NCBI GenBank assembly: GCA_002749535.1
Contig: MZZL01000408.1
Coordinates: 1,876,631 to 1,940,630, forward strand
From: Apophysomyces variabilis
Lineage: Eukaryota > Mucoromycota > Mucoromycetes > Mucorales > Mucoraceae
Direction: 5' to 3'
Length of the DNA: 64,000 nucleotides
This document shows positions 23,025-34,712 of the stretch, one piece after another. Position 1 is the stretch's first letter. Each line of letters begins with the position of its first letter. The notes below the pieces were generated by a model. The model was not told the origin of the DNA. It made no database searches and was given only the letters and a program-made list of their open reading frames with translations. The position numbers and the translations under genes were made by a program.

Positions 23025-25056
23025 TTACGACGCAGCTTTTCGTTGTTTTGCCTGCATTTGTTTCAATTCATTGCTGTAGTATTCACGTGCTCTCTGAAGA
23101 CCCTCGAAATAATGACAAGGGATATGGTCTTTCATGAAGAATGGGTAGAACATTTCAATGACTTTGATGGGGTTAATTTGTGCTGCTTTGAGTCTTGGAG
23201 CCACATATTTTTGGACCACGGACTGATTAGCAATGTACTCTAACCATTCAGGTCGGTGAGCTGTTTCATTCGCTGATTCAGAAGACTCGGCGCGACCATT
23301 GCTTTGCTTTTGTCCGTTGGTCTTGTTGCTATCATAGGCACCCAATGTCACTCTCACTTGAAGGGTAGGCATGTAACTGGAAGGGTACATTTTCAGCGGC
23401 TCACTGTGCCAGGTATGAGTTAGCTGGATAGCGTGACCAACGTGTGAATAGTTGAAGAAGTTCATGTCAGACATATAGATGCCAGCGGTTTTACTGTCAT
23501 ATCCTGGTGGAACATGACAGATAGCGTCCGCTTTGTTAATGATGCGCCATAACATAGAACTGCGCGAGGCGGGCATGTTCATATACGACGCAAACTTGGA
23601 GGCGAATTCCGAATTTCCTACAGCAGGAGTACCGATAACATAGCAATCTCGCAGCGTGCAAAGTGAGCTTGGAAGATCCTCAGGACACTTCAAAAACCGA
23701 GCAAACAGAAGAGAACTCATTGCAGCACCCAAAGAATGTCCAGTAATCCATACTTGCACAGGCTGTGTTGTCTTAAGGTACGCTTGAATTTCGCGTGCTT
23801 TGTTGTGCACGAACTCCAGGATAGCACCATAAGGGTTACGCAAGTCTTCGTTACCAAAGCCAGAGGTCGGGAACACCGATTCATAGAAACCTTCGTGGCA
23901 GCAACCGTAGAGAAAAGCATTTGCATCAGTACGTTGTAGCGTTGCGTCGACCAAGAACTCTTCATAATTTGTGGGTGTTGTTCCTTTGAAGGCGATGACA
24001 ATAAAAGGGTACGCCTCTGACCAGAAGATACCACAGTATGGGCCACCAAGCGACTTTAGTTCAGTGACGCCGGCGAAATGAAGACCCCAGCGTTCAGCGA
24101 TGGATCGGATCCGTGCTTCCGATTCCCGTAATGATTCTTGTGCTTGTACCTCCTCCTCGGTGATATCATTGCTTTCTTCGTCAAAATCCGAGCCTTGGGT
24201 TTCAGCCAGCTGTGAAGCAATCTTATACGCTTCCTTCACCTTGTCCACATTACGCTCGTAAATCAAAGAAGCCAAAATGACAAAGGTTTGTGCAATAGAT
24301 AGATCAAAGGTGCGTCGCCTTGTACTTTTGAAATTCTCCTCCGGTAACGGTTTACCAAGGGTTGGAAGCGTTTGAGTGACCAAGTCCGCAGTGCTGTCGG
24401 AAAGCAAAAGCTGTGGCGCACCTAATCACCGTGTAGGAAAATGTAAGCATTTAACTAACCCAACATATCAATATTGGTTCTTTTGTTGCTTTACCCCAGT
24501 TAATAATGCCAAAACCTAATGACCCATGTCAGAAACGTCGGATGCAAAGTGAAAACAAAAGGCCACTACTGAACAGCGTTTTACCTTGTCCGTACTGGGT
24601 TGATAAGTACTGCGCCAATTCATTTCCACCCAACATCTCCATAAATACTTTGAGTCCAATTTCAAACAGTAGTAACGCAATGACTAGTGTTGGATAAATG
24701 GTCAAAAAGGCTATACTACTTAATGGTGAAGTGAGGAACATAGACCATTTGAAGTAGAAAGTGATGAACATGTTCTTGTAGGTGCTAAATACGTAATCCA
24801 AGTAGGGTCTTGGTTTGGATCTTCCCGGTTCAAGAATTCCAGTTGACATGGTCCTCCACTGGCTACCATTGCTGATAGGCACTCCAAAGACATTGGTTTC
24901 CGTGTGTTTGACATTTGTCAACCCCTTGAACGAGGCTGATTCTTTGGCCAGGCGTTTGAACTCTCGAAAACGTTCATATACATTCCGTTGCCGGTCTCGA
25001 TGAGCAGTGTCGGTAACCTTGTTACCGTCCAGCTTGTCATCCAAGGGACGTGTCAT
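23025..25056 (-). CDS. Class 3 (alpha/beta hydrolase) lipase with N-terminal membrane segment
   Basis: Hydrolyses acyl ester lipids. Two exons: 25056-24585 and 24421-23025, joined in phase 1 by a 162-bp intron. Exon 1 encodes a basic cytosolic-looking N-terminus and a long hydrophobic stretch (about residues 95-145, including PLSSIAFLTIYPTLVIALLL), so the protein is probably membrane-bound and not secreted like the classical Rhizomucor lipase. Exon 2 holds the catalytic part. The nucleophile elbow is VWITGHSLGAAMSSLLF (Ser in GHSLG), an oxyanion region reads VIAFKGTTPTNYEE, a likely acid is in INKADAICHVPPGY, and a likely catalytic His is in YSHVGHAIQL. The C-terminus is polar. The product is about 620 residues. 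Substrate (triacylglycerol, diacylglycerol or phospholipid) cannot be judged. The 3' end is convergent with the RRM gene. Confidence 0.9.
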
Positions 25057-28000
25057 GGTGATAGTCGGGAAGTAGAGGATCAAACAGAATCAACAAGCAA
25101 AGGGTCAGAACAGGGAAGGCTACGGCAAAACTGATTTTTAAAGACTATTTGTGGCAGGTTTGAAACCTTCATGCCTGTTACACACTCTCCTTTTGGCGTT
25201 TCATGTGTGATCAATGCTCCACATAGGCTCAAAACAAAAAGTGTTTTGTTCTATCAATAACTTTCTCACGCAGCTCGTTTTCTCTCCCTTCCCTATCTTC
25301 ACAAATATGGAATAGCTACGCCCAGCTGCAGCCTTGTTCAACTTCGGAAATATTGTTTATGGTCGTGCGTTCCATATCCGGTGACTTATCCGATCCCTGC
25401 GAAGTACATATACAGAATGCATCATCTTGTCTGTGCCATCGGATGCAATACGAATTGGAGCAAATGGATTGTATCTTATTGTCTTTATTCTTGTCTCTAC
25501 CCTAGTGGGACTTCCATGTTTGACTTCTCTGATAGTGAGAAAAGATATGCGACGAACCGACCGTTTTGACTTTGGCATCACACAATGTTGTATTTAGCTT
25601 TCACAAGGATTATCATATGAAAGCCGGCATCTGTGTTTCGCCTACGTGTGCCAACATCTTACTGTGTCCCGTCTAGACAACAAACGTAGCGAAGTATGTA
25701 CCATTTTCCACCTATGCATCAACTTATGCAATTGTAACTGTATATCTTATTATGCAAGTATATTATTGGTCCCGTTGCCTTCTCATAGTGCGGCTTGCTT
25801 TGAAAAGAGTAGCATCGCTTTTTCTTGGGAGCCACCTCCGTTTTGTACTGTAAGGATGTGATTTGGCGTGATGTCGGTCATGCATGAATGATAGCATGCT
25901 CAGCGAAAGTCTACTTCCTACCGTTTGAATTTCCAGATATCTCTGCGGTTTTCGACCACTGCATCCTAACACAACGGCGGCTGACCCGAGTAAATGCGCA
26001 AATCATGCTCTACTCCTTGTCAGTATAACAAAACTGTCGCTTTAATACATATTGAATTTCCGTCTTACGTTGCGTTTGCATCACGTCTTCTCTTTTTGTA
26101 ATTCAACTACAAAGTAACCAGGCGGCTAAAATCAGCGCACATAAAAATACGTCTGCGTCAGGCAGCTGTTGACCAAGCTATGTAGCTGCTACAAACATTG
26201 TTTTTGTTTGTTGCCGTTATACAAAAGAACTCAGTATGTCGACAGCTAGGTATGGTAATCAGCTTCGGAATCGTTTTATTTTACGATCCTTGTTAATATA
26301 AATACTCACTTGTCCTATCTTTATCAGGTAATTATGTGATTTAACGGGTAGGAACATCAATAACGTGAGAACGCAGTCTAGCCGTTGGTAAAGTGTGAGC
26401 AAAAGAAGGCACCACTCGTTGGAAAATGCTGGAAAAACCGGTTCTATCCCGGCTGCAACTTAACGCCTATGCAACAATTAATGACAGCCGCTTTCAAACC
26501 GAAACATCAGCAGTTTATAACCAAAAAAAATGAATACGAATCTTTTGCAGAGAAAAAGAGGCAAATCGAACCAACATACGGTTGCTTTTTATTGAGCAGC
26601 AATACTGCTTATTGAATGACGTATAACGCTACTCCAAAAGAATTTGCGTTCAATAAAGGACCGACTTCGCAGTTAAAGAATAAGACAATATGAGTCACTT
26701 CTAAACGAGTTATAGGGGAAGTACATATTGCCTACATGAACTTGAGCATATTGCAGAGGACTTGGAAGCAGAAGATAACGAATGATATTTTGCATAAGCA
26801 GAAAGCATTTTTTTTTCAATCACAGAGTGGAGTGCAGGGAGCTTATTCATACAGCCAAGGTGGTTCTGGAAAGAGGCCATGCAGGCTAAAAGATACAGAA
26901 GAGGGATATCAGTCATTCTGTACATATAATCAATGCGAAGTACATACCGGGGATGTTTTTGGAGAACAGAGCCAAAAAGGTGTTGCCCCTTTGCTTTTAT
27001 ATACTTTGGGTCACTGAAACTACAAAAAAATGACAGCCATTGATAAGGAATCGATGAATGTCTAATCATTGACAACGCCCGCACACAGATAAGACAACGA
27101 TTTCCCCTCAGTGAATGGTCAGTCTAATGTAGGTCTGCAACAGAACGGAATGTGTGCAGATTAACTGCCCTCTCACTCGTTTCTATATGTCAATGGTGTT
27201 ATCATCTCCATTTCCCTCATTTGTGGCATCATACAGCACAACACTCCAGGCATATTCGTGTAACACATGGCCAGTGCGTAGTTCATACGAAGGGATGGGA
27301 CACTATCCTTATCGGCTGAACCGACCCTACTCTTGCAAGGCATATACATAGACTATGCTTGCTTCTGCAGTTCACTGATTATCCACCCCTTTCTATTGCA
27401 AATGACGATTATCACCATGAATAGCGCGGAAAGGTATACATAAAGAGACAGTTGGTTCCAGAGATAGACCTGGTTCACTTAGGGCACGTGAGCTTCTATT
27501 CGGAACATGATCATCCAATTTCTGTATGGTAAACAACGCGCACCAGAAGTACACCTGTTCTTATAAACGTGAATTATCAAATTAATCCATTCCATTTCCG
27601 AGTTTGACAGGTAGACACTGTTGCTTCTCATATCTAAATAATGTGATAGCGATCATCTCAAGCTACTACCTTGCTTTTTAGTACACAACTTTCTGTGAAG
27701 CTTCATCTTCGTTGCAATTTATCGGGCTCTTACATTTTCAACCAATCGGAGGCGGTTACCGAAATACGGACATGCGTTGATGGTGGCAGACAAAACAGTT
27801 GGAACCCATCGGTCTTGCAAAACGATCAGTAGGTTCGATTTATCCATATGATAAAGTAATGAAAGAGGTGATATATATGTAGATTGAAACGGGCTGCTGT
27901 CAATGACTGCATTAGTATGTGTTACAAATGCCTGAAGTTGATCGACTTCCAACGATATCTATGCGGTGTAATAAATTTTGGTTGGTCGATTTATAGCAGA

Positions 28001-28734
28001 AGCAGGGTTAAGACAAAAGGTACAATTCCACTTATTTGAACATGCTGTCCTCTGCTATCTCTTCCGTACTTCTTCTTCTTATAGTGATGTAATGCCCAAA
28101 TCGTTTCAAAAGACAAAGATTCAAGTTAACTTTGAGAATCTACGTAGCCTCATTGTAAACCACCAATTCCCAGGAAAAGAAAAGCTGAAACTTTTGTGGA
28201 GTCCAGAGAGGGATTGATTAGCTGCCTTAACCAAGCATTTGACTCTTGTTTGAGCGAAATGATCAAGAAGACATTAACGAGAAACAAATAGGATGATGAA
28301 AATAAGCAAGGTCCGTTTGAAAAACTAGCGGCTTTAAGAGAAGGATTGATAAAGGCAGGAACACGTTAAAGACTGGAACCAAAACGCATAGCTATTACAG
28401 ACATGCACTACCAGAGAAAGAAAAGGAACGACAAAGTGCAGGCAGCGGCTTGGTAAAGCGTATAGTCTCTGCTGCCGCACAAGTCGTTCTTCGTAGAAAA
28501 AAAATGCGAGTTTCTTACCAGACCGAGCATGCGCATTTTTATGACAACGAATCAGATGGATCCTTCTCTTGGCGAACAGCGCAAGTTTTATAATGCAAAA
28601 AGCTTTGGTTACGTATTCTATTGGATAGCGCAAAATAGTGTCAGGCTGCGCAAATTGGTCTGCAAAAACCTGTAAATGCTTATGATCCCGTAAGCATTTC
28701 CACTTTTCAAGTTCTATTTTCTCGCATAACAAGT
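25057..28734. other. Gene-poor region with repeats
   Basis: About 3.7 kb between the lipase 5' end and the dioxygenase 3' end. No complete gene is recognised. A dispersed repeat (about 26741-27300) is listed separately. Short frames at 26385-26615 and 27978-28217 could be fragments of mobile elements but match nothing I know. Confidence 0.45.
26741..27300 (+). repeat. Dispersed repeat, copy A
   Basis: The stretch from 26755 to about 26970 is roughly 85 % identical by eye to the inverse of 34560-34350. Weaker similarity continues through about 27200 (to 33960 in copy B). Both copies keep an open frame that translates to similar protein (shared CRLK, YQSFCTYNQCEVHTGDVF), with changes mostly preserving amino acids. 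It may be a small gene family, a transposon part, or an old segmental duplication. The function is unknown. Confidence 0.75.
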
Positions 28735-30003
28735 TCACAACAGACGGTCTTTGTCTTCGGGAGTCATTCGTACGGTTCGGCTTCTGCTTTTATAGTCATC
28801 CCAAGGGAAATACGCCCCGCAGATCTGTCGATGACCAGTAAATGCGCTGCGTCCGTGCAACACACGCCAGTTATCAAATATTACTACACGTCCCGACGGC
28901 AGCGGATCCCATAATTCGTTCTTGACATTCTTCAAAAGTTTGTTCCATAAGAACAAAGCATCGTAAAACGCCTCGAGTTGTGAGGAGCTCAAATGATCGA
29001 GCGTAGAACGATCGTCATTATTGTATCGAATCTGGTATAGTTCACCATCAGGACCATGATTCAAAATGGGATTTGCTCGCGGTGTAGGGACAATAAGAAC
29101 ATTCTCGTCGCCTGCAGAATGGGTTGGCACCAACGTGGTGGACAGTGTTCGATAGGCCTCAGGAGAGATGTCCTTCAGCTGTTTAGCGACATGAAAACCA
29201 TCTACGAACAGAGAGTCTCCGCCCTCGCCTTTAAACTGAAGCTTATGAAACATCTGCAAGCCGGAGGGTTCGGTGAAGTACGTGTTATCTGTATGGGCAC
29301 CGAGGGCAAGAGTGGTATAGGCCGTGTCGGCATGAGCCAGATCGGCAGTGAAGGACCACATGCCTTTCGAATAATGTGTTTCACGCAAGAAGCAAAGCCG
29401 ACGAGCCAACTTTTCTGTGTCCTCTACGGTGGCTGGAACTCCTTCAACAAAAGCAATGCCATACACCTCGAGATTATGGAGCCAATCACTTAGGCCTTGG
29501 TCAGTGTGCATAACAGCCTCGTGGTCAACAGCAGGCAGATTCAATGACGCATCCCACAATTGGATTCGTTTTGATTGAAGTGGTTCGGCCGTGCGCAAAA
29601 CAGGGCTGTACGAATGCGTGTGGAGCCAGTCCCACGCATAGGTGCTTTGGTGCTTATCAGGCCATGACACGACGAGTCCTTCTTCCGTACCTTCGACGCT
29701 GACAGGTTGTATGTTGCGATCGATGGCAAATGTGTCGACTAACCGTTGCCGAGTAACGGGGTGATAACATTTCTCGCAGCGACAGTGATCACGTAACCAG
29801 AAATGATGGTACACACTGGTTTTTCTTGCATTCCAGTCTACAAAGACCTGCTTGTCGTTGGCAACGCCTGCTCGTTGAGGCACAGCGCCCGTGCCCTGCA
29901 GACGTTTTCTGGCGTTGGCTTTATGGAGAAGGGCCGATGAAAATGAAAATGGACGTTTGCCAAGGCTATTGGATAAAATATAGGTTCTAAGCAAACGCTT
30001 CAT
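28735..30003 (-). CDS. TMLHE: Trimethyllysine dioxygenase (carnitine biosynthesis, first step)
   Basis: Intronless, 422 residues. Fe(II)/2-oxoglutarate enzyme that hydroxylates N6-trimethyllysine in mitochondria. The N-terminus (MKRLLRTYILSNSLGKRPFS) is basic and hydroxylated, like a mitochondrial presequence. Next is the N-terminal zinc-binding domain with LRDHCRCEKCYHPVTRQR. The double-stranded beta-helix core has YGIAFVEGVP, LALGAHTDNTYF (HxD iron ligands), FVDGFHVAKQL and IFDNWRVLHGRSAFTGHRQ (second His and the 2-oxoglutarate-binding Arg). YNNDDRSTL and HGRSAFTGHRQICG favour trimethyllysine dioxygenase over the related gamma-butyrobetaine dioxygenase. That choice is likely but not certain. 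No broken residues are seen. Confidence 0.92.
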   Translation of the reverse strand: MKRLLRTYILSNSLGKRPFSFSSALLHKANARKRLQGTGAVPQRAGVANDKQVFVDWNARKTSVYHHFWLRDHCRCEKCYHPVTRQRLVDTFAIDRNIQPVSVEGTEEGLVVSWPDKHQSTYAWDWLHTHSYSPVLRTAEPLQSKRIQLWDASLNLPAVDHEAVMHTDQGLSDWLHNLEVYGIAFVEGVPATVEDTEKLARRLCFLRETHYSKGMWSFTADLAHADTAYTTLALGAHTDNTYFTEPSGLQMFHKLQFKGEGGDSLFVDGFHVAKQLKDISPEAYRTLSTTLVPTHSAGDENVLIVPTPRANPILNHGPDGELYQIRYNNDDRSTLDHLSSSQLEAFYDALFLWNKLLKNVKNELWDPLPSGRVVIFDNWRVLHGRSAFTGHRQICGAYFPWDDYKSRSRTVRMTPEDKDRLL

Positions 30004-30711
30004 GATAGACGTCGTGAAGTCCAGCGCAATACAGGAACCTCACAATGTTGTTTCTCACCCTGGCGTACGATTCGGGGTTTTAATGCGGATGAAAAAGAGC
30101 ATCTGATGTATGGAAAAGCCAGGTGAAAATTGGTAATTTTTTACTGTGTGGGAAGCAAACTGTGAATATGAGCGGCATCCGGAAGCTTTAGACTGAATGT
30201 CTTGATACACAGTCTGATAAAATATTAAGATATGTTCAGAATGATAATGATCAAATTCCTTTCTAGAACCTATTCAGAATATTTTAACACTATTGGTAAG
30301 GTTGTTGTTGACATGGTTATTTCAGGCACGCTCCCATTTCCCGTCTTTGCATAGGCACACTGCTGCTCTCAGTGACGCACCTTCCTAGCCGTTATCGGAT
30401 CCCGCACATAAGTGGGCTTTCTTATATATATTAATGCCAGGTTGGCTTTCCATCTTAGATGACGGACAATAAAGAGTCATTGCTGCTTGTCAGAAGCGAA
30501 GGGGCTTTCAGGAACGGTAAACAAAGAGAGTGTATGTACCAAAAGAACGAAAAGTTTTGCCTTTGTATCTTCGGGAAAAGATAGAGAAAGAAATAAAGTG
30601 GTATTTGCAAGCCTCGGCCTAACAAGACATGACCAGAACCCTGCCAAGGTTAGCTTGAGATAAATGCGGTCTTATTGTCTCAAGAACGCATAGAGCAACG
30701 CCGCAATTTTA
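30004..30711. other. Intergenic between two minus-strand genes
   Basis: Should contain the dioxygenase promoter next to 30003 and the 3' end of the lactonase gene near 30700. A TATA-like stretch (TTATATATATTAA) lies at about 30422-30434. No gene is seen. Confidence 0.5.
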
Positions 30712-31464
30712 TTAAAGTTTGTAAGTGGATGGTTTGTTGCTCAGTTTACCAGCAGCAGCCTGGTCAATGAACCAAAACAGGCGCCCAGAGGTAGGCTGCA
30801 CACGTTGGCAGGGCAACTCAAGCTGTGGCTGTTCCAAGATTTTTTGCACCATTTCTTGCTTGCCTTCTCCAGCGGTGACAAATGCGATTACCTCAGCATT
30901 GTTAACAACCGGATAGGTCAGCGTGATACGCTCCGGAGGGGGCTTGGGAGAGTCTACGATGGGGGCGGCCCAGCGTTCCTTCTCGTTCAACAAGGGGTGT
31001 CCGGGGAACAGAGAGCAACAATGGCCGTCCGGTCCCATTCCGAGCAATATCAAGTCGAAGCGAGGCAATTTACCAAAGTATGCTTTCAATTGTTGTTCAT
31101 AATCTTCAGCTGCTTTGTCCGTCAATTTTGCCGTCGCGTACTCTGGGTGTATCGTATGCAGGTTCTGCGCGGGAAGTTGCGGGACGTGATCGAAAAGCGT
31201 CTTCTTCACTTCCAAATAGTTAGAATCTGCGTGGTCCAAAGGGACACAGCGCTCATCAGCCCAGAAGACGTGCCATTTGTTGAAATCGACATTGGTGTTG
31301 TGGATGAGCTCCTTCGACAACAATTTAGGGAGCGAACCGCCGGAAATTGCAACCGTGAATGCCCCACGGGCAGCAATAGCATCACGTGAAAGCTTTTCAA
31401 CAAAGTCATTTAGACCAAGAGAAAGGTCATCAGTAGTGGGAAAAGCATAAACTGTGGAAGTCAT
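30712..31464 (-). CDS. 6-phosphogluconolactonase
   Basis: Second step of the oxidative pentose phosphate pathway, hydrolysing 6-phosphogluconolactone in the cytosol. Intronless and 250 residues, the usual length for the eukaryotic SOL/PGLS family. Motifs in order: FTVAISGGSLPKLL (sugar-phosphate-binding loop, about residues 36-49), FWADERCVPLDHADSNY (about 67-83), LILLGMGPDGHCCSLFPGHP (about 139-158, phosphate-binding and catalytic region with His), and late RITLTYPVVNNAEVIAFVTA. All family signatures are present. ATG 31464 is the only reasonable start. Confidence 0.96.
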   Translation of the reverse strand: MTSTVYAFPTTDDLSLGLNDFVEKLSRDAIAARGAFTVAISGGSLPKLLSKELIHNTNVDFNKWHVFWADERCVPLDHADSNYLEVKKTLFDHVPQLPAQNLHTIHPEYATAKLTDKAAEDYEQQLKAYFGKLPRFDLILLGMGPDGHCCSLFPGHPLLNEKERWAAPIVDSPKPPPERITLTYPVVNNAEVIAFVTAGEGKQEMVQKILEQPQLELPCQRVQPTSGRLFWFIDQAAAGKLSNKPSTYKL

Positions 31465-32396
31465 GGCTCAGAAGAAGACAGCAGGAGACGACGCGCCAAT
31501 TCCGTTAATTTCATTCGCGACGGAGAAACCCAGACGTCTCGGGGAAAATTTAAGCTTACACGGTCTAAGTTCAATATCCAAAATCTGTACAAACTTACCC
31601 GACAAAATCATCCCATAGAAAATCACTCAGTATTGAAATATTTTACTTGCATCTAGATCAAAGTCGATCAAACTAGAATGGCAGAAACTATTGCGCTTAA
31701 ATCTCGTATTTCACTTGTGAGATTTCAACTGAACTTCGCGTTTGTCGCAACCTGAGAAGAAGCAAGGAATAAAAAGCAGTACAAGACGGTTTAAACAGGG
31801 TATAAATCATTTAATCTCGAAGGGATACATAGATTGACTTAACTCTGCAAAGTTCCCTAAATTTCACGGATATCTCTCTTTGCACTGAGAAGCACACAGT
31901 TGGTCTGAGTTTCGTTATCTCCTAAGGAACCATGTCACCTCAGATACGCCTATCATTCTGCTCTGAACATAGAAGATATAGGAACCTACTGTGTTGGCCA
32001 GGTAAATTAACAGATTCAAAGTTGCAGATGAAGGGAGTCAGAAGAGGACTACTGCTAGTCAATTTACCAAGAACATACTTAGCAAAGAACTATAACTCAT
32101 TGTTAGCTAAGTCTATCGTAACTTTGACTGTTTATGCTATCGTTTGATTCGGCATACGGGACTTTATCAAAGTATTATACCGTTCTGCTATTTTCAACCG
32201 TATATGAAATTGCTATAAAAAACACTATCGCATCCATGTCTTATTCCATTGTACAGAGACTTTCCAACTTTCTGTCTCCTTGCTCTCATTTCTTAAGGGT
32301 ATGTGACAGGCCAATTTTCAGATTTGCTCACATGAGAAAAACTGCGCGTCCCAAATGCAGACCTCCAACTCCGCTTTGGTCACACTGTTAACGAAG
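31465..32396. other. Divergent intergenic region
   Basis: Lies between the 5' ends of the lactonase gene (-) and the secreted protein gene (+). No other gene is recognised. Frames at 31932-32147 and 32134-32391 lack features. Confidence 0.45.
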
Positions 32397-33061
32397 ATGC
32401 GTTCCACTTTCCGGCTTCCGGTATTCTTCTTTATACTTTTATCCTTCTTCACTGCCGTGTCAGTGTCAATGGCGACATACCAAGTTATTATTCGTGAAGG
32501 CATTACTGGCGGATTCGTCGGTCCTACCGTAAAGTAAGCTCTTTGGCCCCTTACGCTGCATGACTAATGTGGGCTCCAGGCAAATGGTCGAAATCAGAGG
32601 CAATGACACGGGTGCTAGCATCCGCCAATCCACGCTGAAGCCTGAGTCAAAGACTGATTATACCACTATGGGAGGATCCATACCAAGGTATGTCTGTACG
32701 TCTATACATCGACAAGCCTTTCTGATACCTTATTAGCCAACAGGTTCAGGAAGTGCTTGCCAAATTAAAGGAACAGCTGCAGCAGCTGCCGGTGGAGGAA
32801 CCTGCCGGAAGCGAAGACATATATGGGCAGGACATTTCAATCGGGTATTTCTCAGAAGACTTCCAGTGGCAAAACGGTAAAGCGAACAGTTTATTTTACT
32901 GACAAAGTCGTTCGCTGACAATACGAACAGGAGGTCCAGAAGGATGTGTTCGCGGAACATCATCTCGTCAAGCAACGCCTGAGCAAAAGGAGATATTCAA
33001 GTCATTGGTTGAAAAACTCCGGGGACTGGGTCAGCAATATGCTGTTCAGCTCCAGGATTGA
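32397..33061 (+). CDS. Small secreted or lumenal protein of unknown function
   Basis: Four exons in phase: 32397-32532, 32580-32687, 32737-32876, 32931-33061. They give about 170 residues. The start MRSTFRLPVFFFILLSFFTAV is a typical signal peptide (about 24 residues). The mature part opens with YQVIIREGITGGFVGPTVKQ, has a Gln/Glu-rich helical stretch (EVLAKLKEQLQQLP), one potential N-glycosylation site in RGNDTGAS, and ends QQYAVQLQD. Only one Cys is visible in the mature part (EGCVRG), so it is not a disulfide-rich effector. I do not recognise the family. The clean splicing and signal peptide argue that the gene is real. Confidence 0.78.
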
Positions 33062-33429
33062 GAAAGATAGAAAAGAAAGCTATCTCCATCTACACTACCT
33101 TTTCTTTTATGTGATCTTAATGAAAGAATCTTCCCTTGACAATAATATGCTTATTTACTAAATGAGATACGGCAATTTCTCATTAAAGCCATCTGTTGCT
33201 TTGTAGGGGACACGATTTGATTCGTTTTATCTTGTTCCCAGAAGTAATATTGTAATATATGGAAGGAACGGTGAAAGAATAATGCTGAGGTAAAAGATCT
33301 AAGGAAGGAAAAGTTGCAATAAGCTATATAAAGTATGTCAGGCTCATTGTCTTCTCATTCAATATGCGAGAGCTTATTATGCCTTTGACATGTTTCTTTC
33401 CTTTGCATTTACTGTGTTTTTCCTATTTG

Positions 33430-33500
33430 TCTGCATGTTTCTATTTTTTATTTGCGGACTGGGGATTCAAGTTTTGCGGAATCCAAAAAATGCTTTTGCA
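33430..33500 (+). repeat. Fragment of a dispersed repeat shared with 2.16 kb
   Basis: 33441-33493 resembles 2160-2212 closely (TATTTGCGGA...GGATTCAAGTTT...GGAAT.CAAAAAATG). A second piece of the 2.2 kb copy (2225-2275) resembles 34875-34935 (GACGCAAA.TTT, GTAGCG, TTCAATAAACAGTA). The same source element has left pieces at both places. Confidence 0.7.
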
Positions 33501-33639
33501 TGATTGGATGAAAATATTTGCGGTCCGACTACCCTTCTTTGCGTACAGTCGTGTCCATGTTCACAATCACTGAGATAGTTTGTTTTAAGGCACAGCAAGA
33601 CGAATTTTTTTAAAGAAGTGGCTTTCTACTTTTGCATCT

Positions 33640-33960
33640 AACGAAAAAGCTTTTAGAGTGCCTGATCCATCTTTGATAGTCTGAGCGATTTACTTTTCGC
33701 GCTGCTTGAACAATACGCTCTTGACGGTTATCGTCAACTTGTAAGGACTCCCTCCTTACCCCAGCCTTCACTTTGGCCTAAAACTCTTCTATTGGGTTGA
33801 AAAAGGGAGAGTGGAGAGGAAGATAGAGATATTTGTATCCTCTTTCTTCGACCAACTGCTTAACCTTGACTGGTGTATGGATGGGTACATTATCTATGAC
33901 AAGATACTAACCGTTCATTCCGTGGCAATCCAATCTTTTGTGATTGCCTAATAGACAAAG
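33640..33960 (-). pseudogene. Tc1/mariner-like transposase fragment (pseudogene)
   Basis: Minus-strand reading gives YLVIDNVPIHTPVKVKQLVE, then YLPLHSPFFNPIEEF followed by a stop where Trp is expected (TGG to TAG), then AKVKAGVRRES and RWIRHSKSF. The second catalytic D and the E with DD34E-type spacing are kept. A stop also lies just upstream (NG*YLVID). The N-terminal two thirds are missing, so the fragment is dead. Its sequence differs clearly from the intact transposase at 11.3 kb, so it is a different family member. Confidence 0.85.
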
Positions 33961-34576
33961 TTTAAGATACAATAGAAGAAAAGGAGACCATAACTACATT
34001 CAGGGAAAATAAAAGTGGAACGTAAAGGCAATACAATTGAGAAGAACCGGAATTGGGTACCATTGCCCTGACAGCTTCTAATACCATAACTGACAGAAAC
34101 GGATATGATAGCATCAATGACATATAGAAACAAACGAAGAGGGCATATTTCCTCTACATATGTTCCATTCTGTTCAAGACCTTCTATCAGACTGAGACCA
34201 TTTACTCTTGGGAAAATTGCTGTCTTATCTCTGAATTGTTGCCATCCATAAGACATCCATCGATTTCTTATCCATGGCTGTGATTTTTGGTTTCAATGAC
34301 CCGAGCAATATAAACGCGAAGGGACAACATCCTTTCAATTCTTTGGCTCTGTTCTGCAAAAACATCCCCGGTATGTACTTCACATTGATTATATGTACAG
34401 AATGACTGATATACCTCTTCTGTAACCTTTAGCCTGCATGACCTCTGTCCCGAATCACCTTGGTTGTGTGAATAAGCTCCCTGCACTCCACTCGGTAAGT
34501 GAAAAATAAATGTTGTCTGTTTATGCACAGTGATATTCATTATCTTCTGCTTCCAAGTCCTCGCCAGGTGTTGCAT
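33960..34576 (-). repeat. Dispersed repeat, copy B (inverted relative to copy A)
   Basis: Inverse-strand counterpart of 26741-27300. The best part (34350-34560) is about 85 % identical by eye and keeps a 102-codon frame. It joins the mariner pseudogene directly at its far end, so one probably inserted into or beside the other. Confidence 0.75.
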
Positions 34577-34679
34577 CGCTTCAAGTCCTCTGCAGTGCGT
34601 TACACTCTAACCGGCTACTCCCAGATGCCGTGTCTCTCTCTCGCCGCCCCCACCGACACAGGTGCGGGGCCGGCCCCTA

Positions 34680-34712
34680 CCTTTGGGTAGGATTACCCTT
34701 CGGGGGTAAGTA
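34680..34712. other. Two adjacent short hairpins, one with a TTCG loop
   Basis: CTACC-TTT-GGGTAG is followed by TTACCC-TTCG-GGGGTAA in a GC-rich patch (34640-34712) that stands out from the AT-rich surroundings. The hairpins suggest a structured RNA or a repeat end. No known RNA family was recognised. Confidence 0.4.

Noticed and set aside
29056..29493. 145-codon plus-strand frame
   Set aside because: Lies opposite the trimethyllysine dioxygenase coding sequence and is its shadow.
30805..31389. 194-codon plus-strand frame
   Set aside because: Shadow of the 6-phosphogluconolactonase gene.
34560..34625. A-box-like stretch on the minus strand (tRNA or SINE head)
   Set aside because: No B box at the right distance and no cloverleaf.
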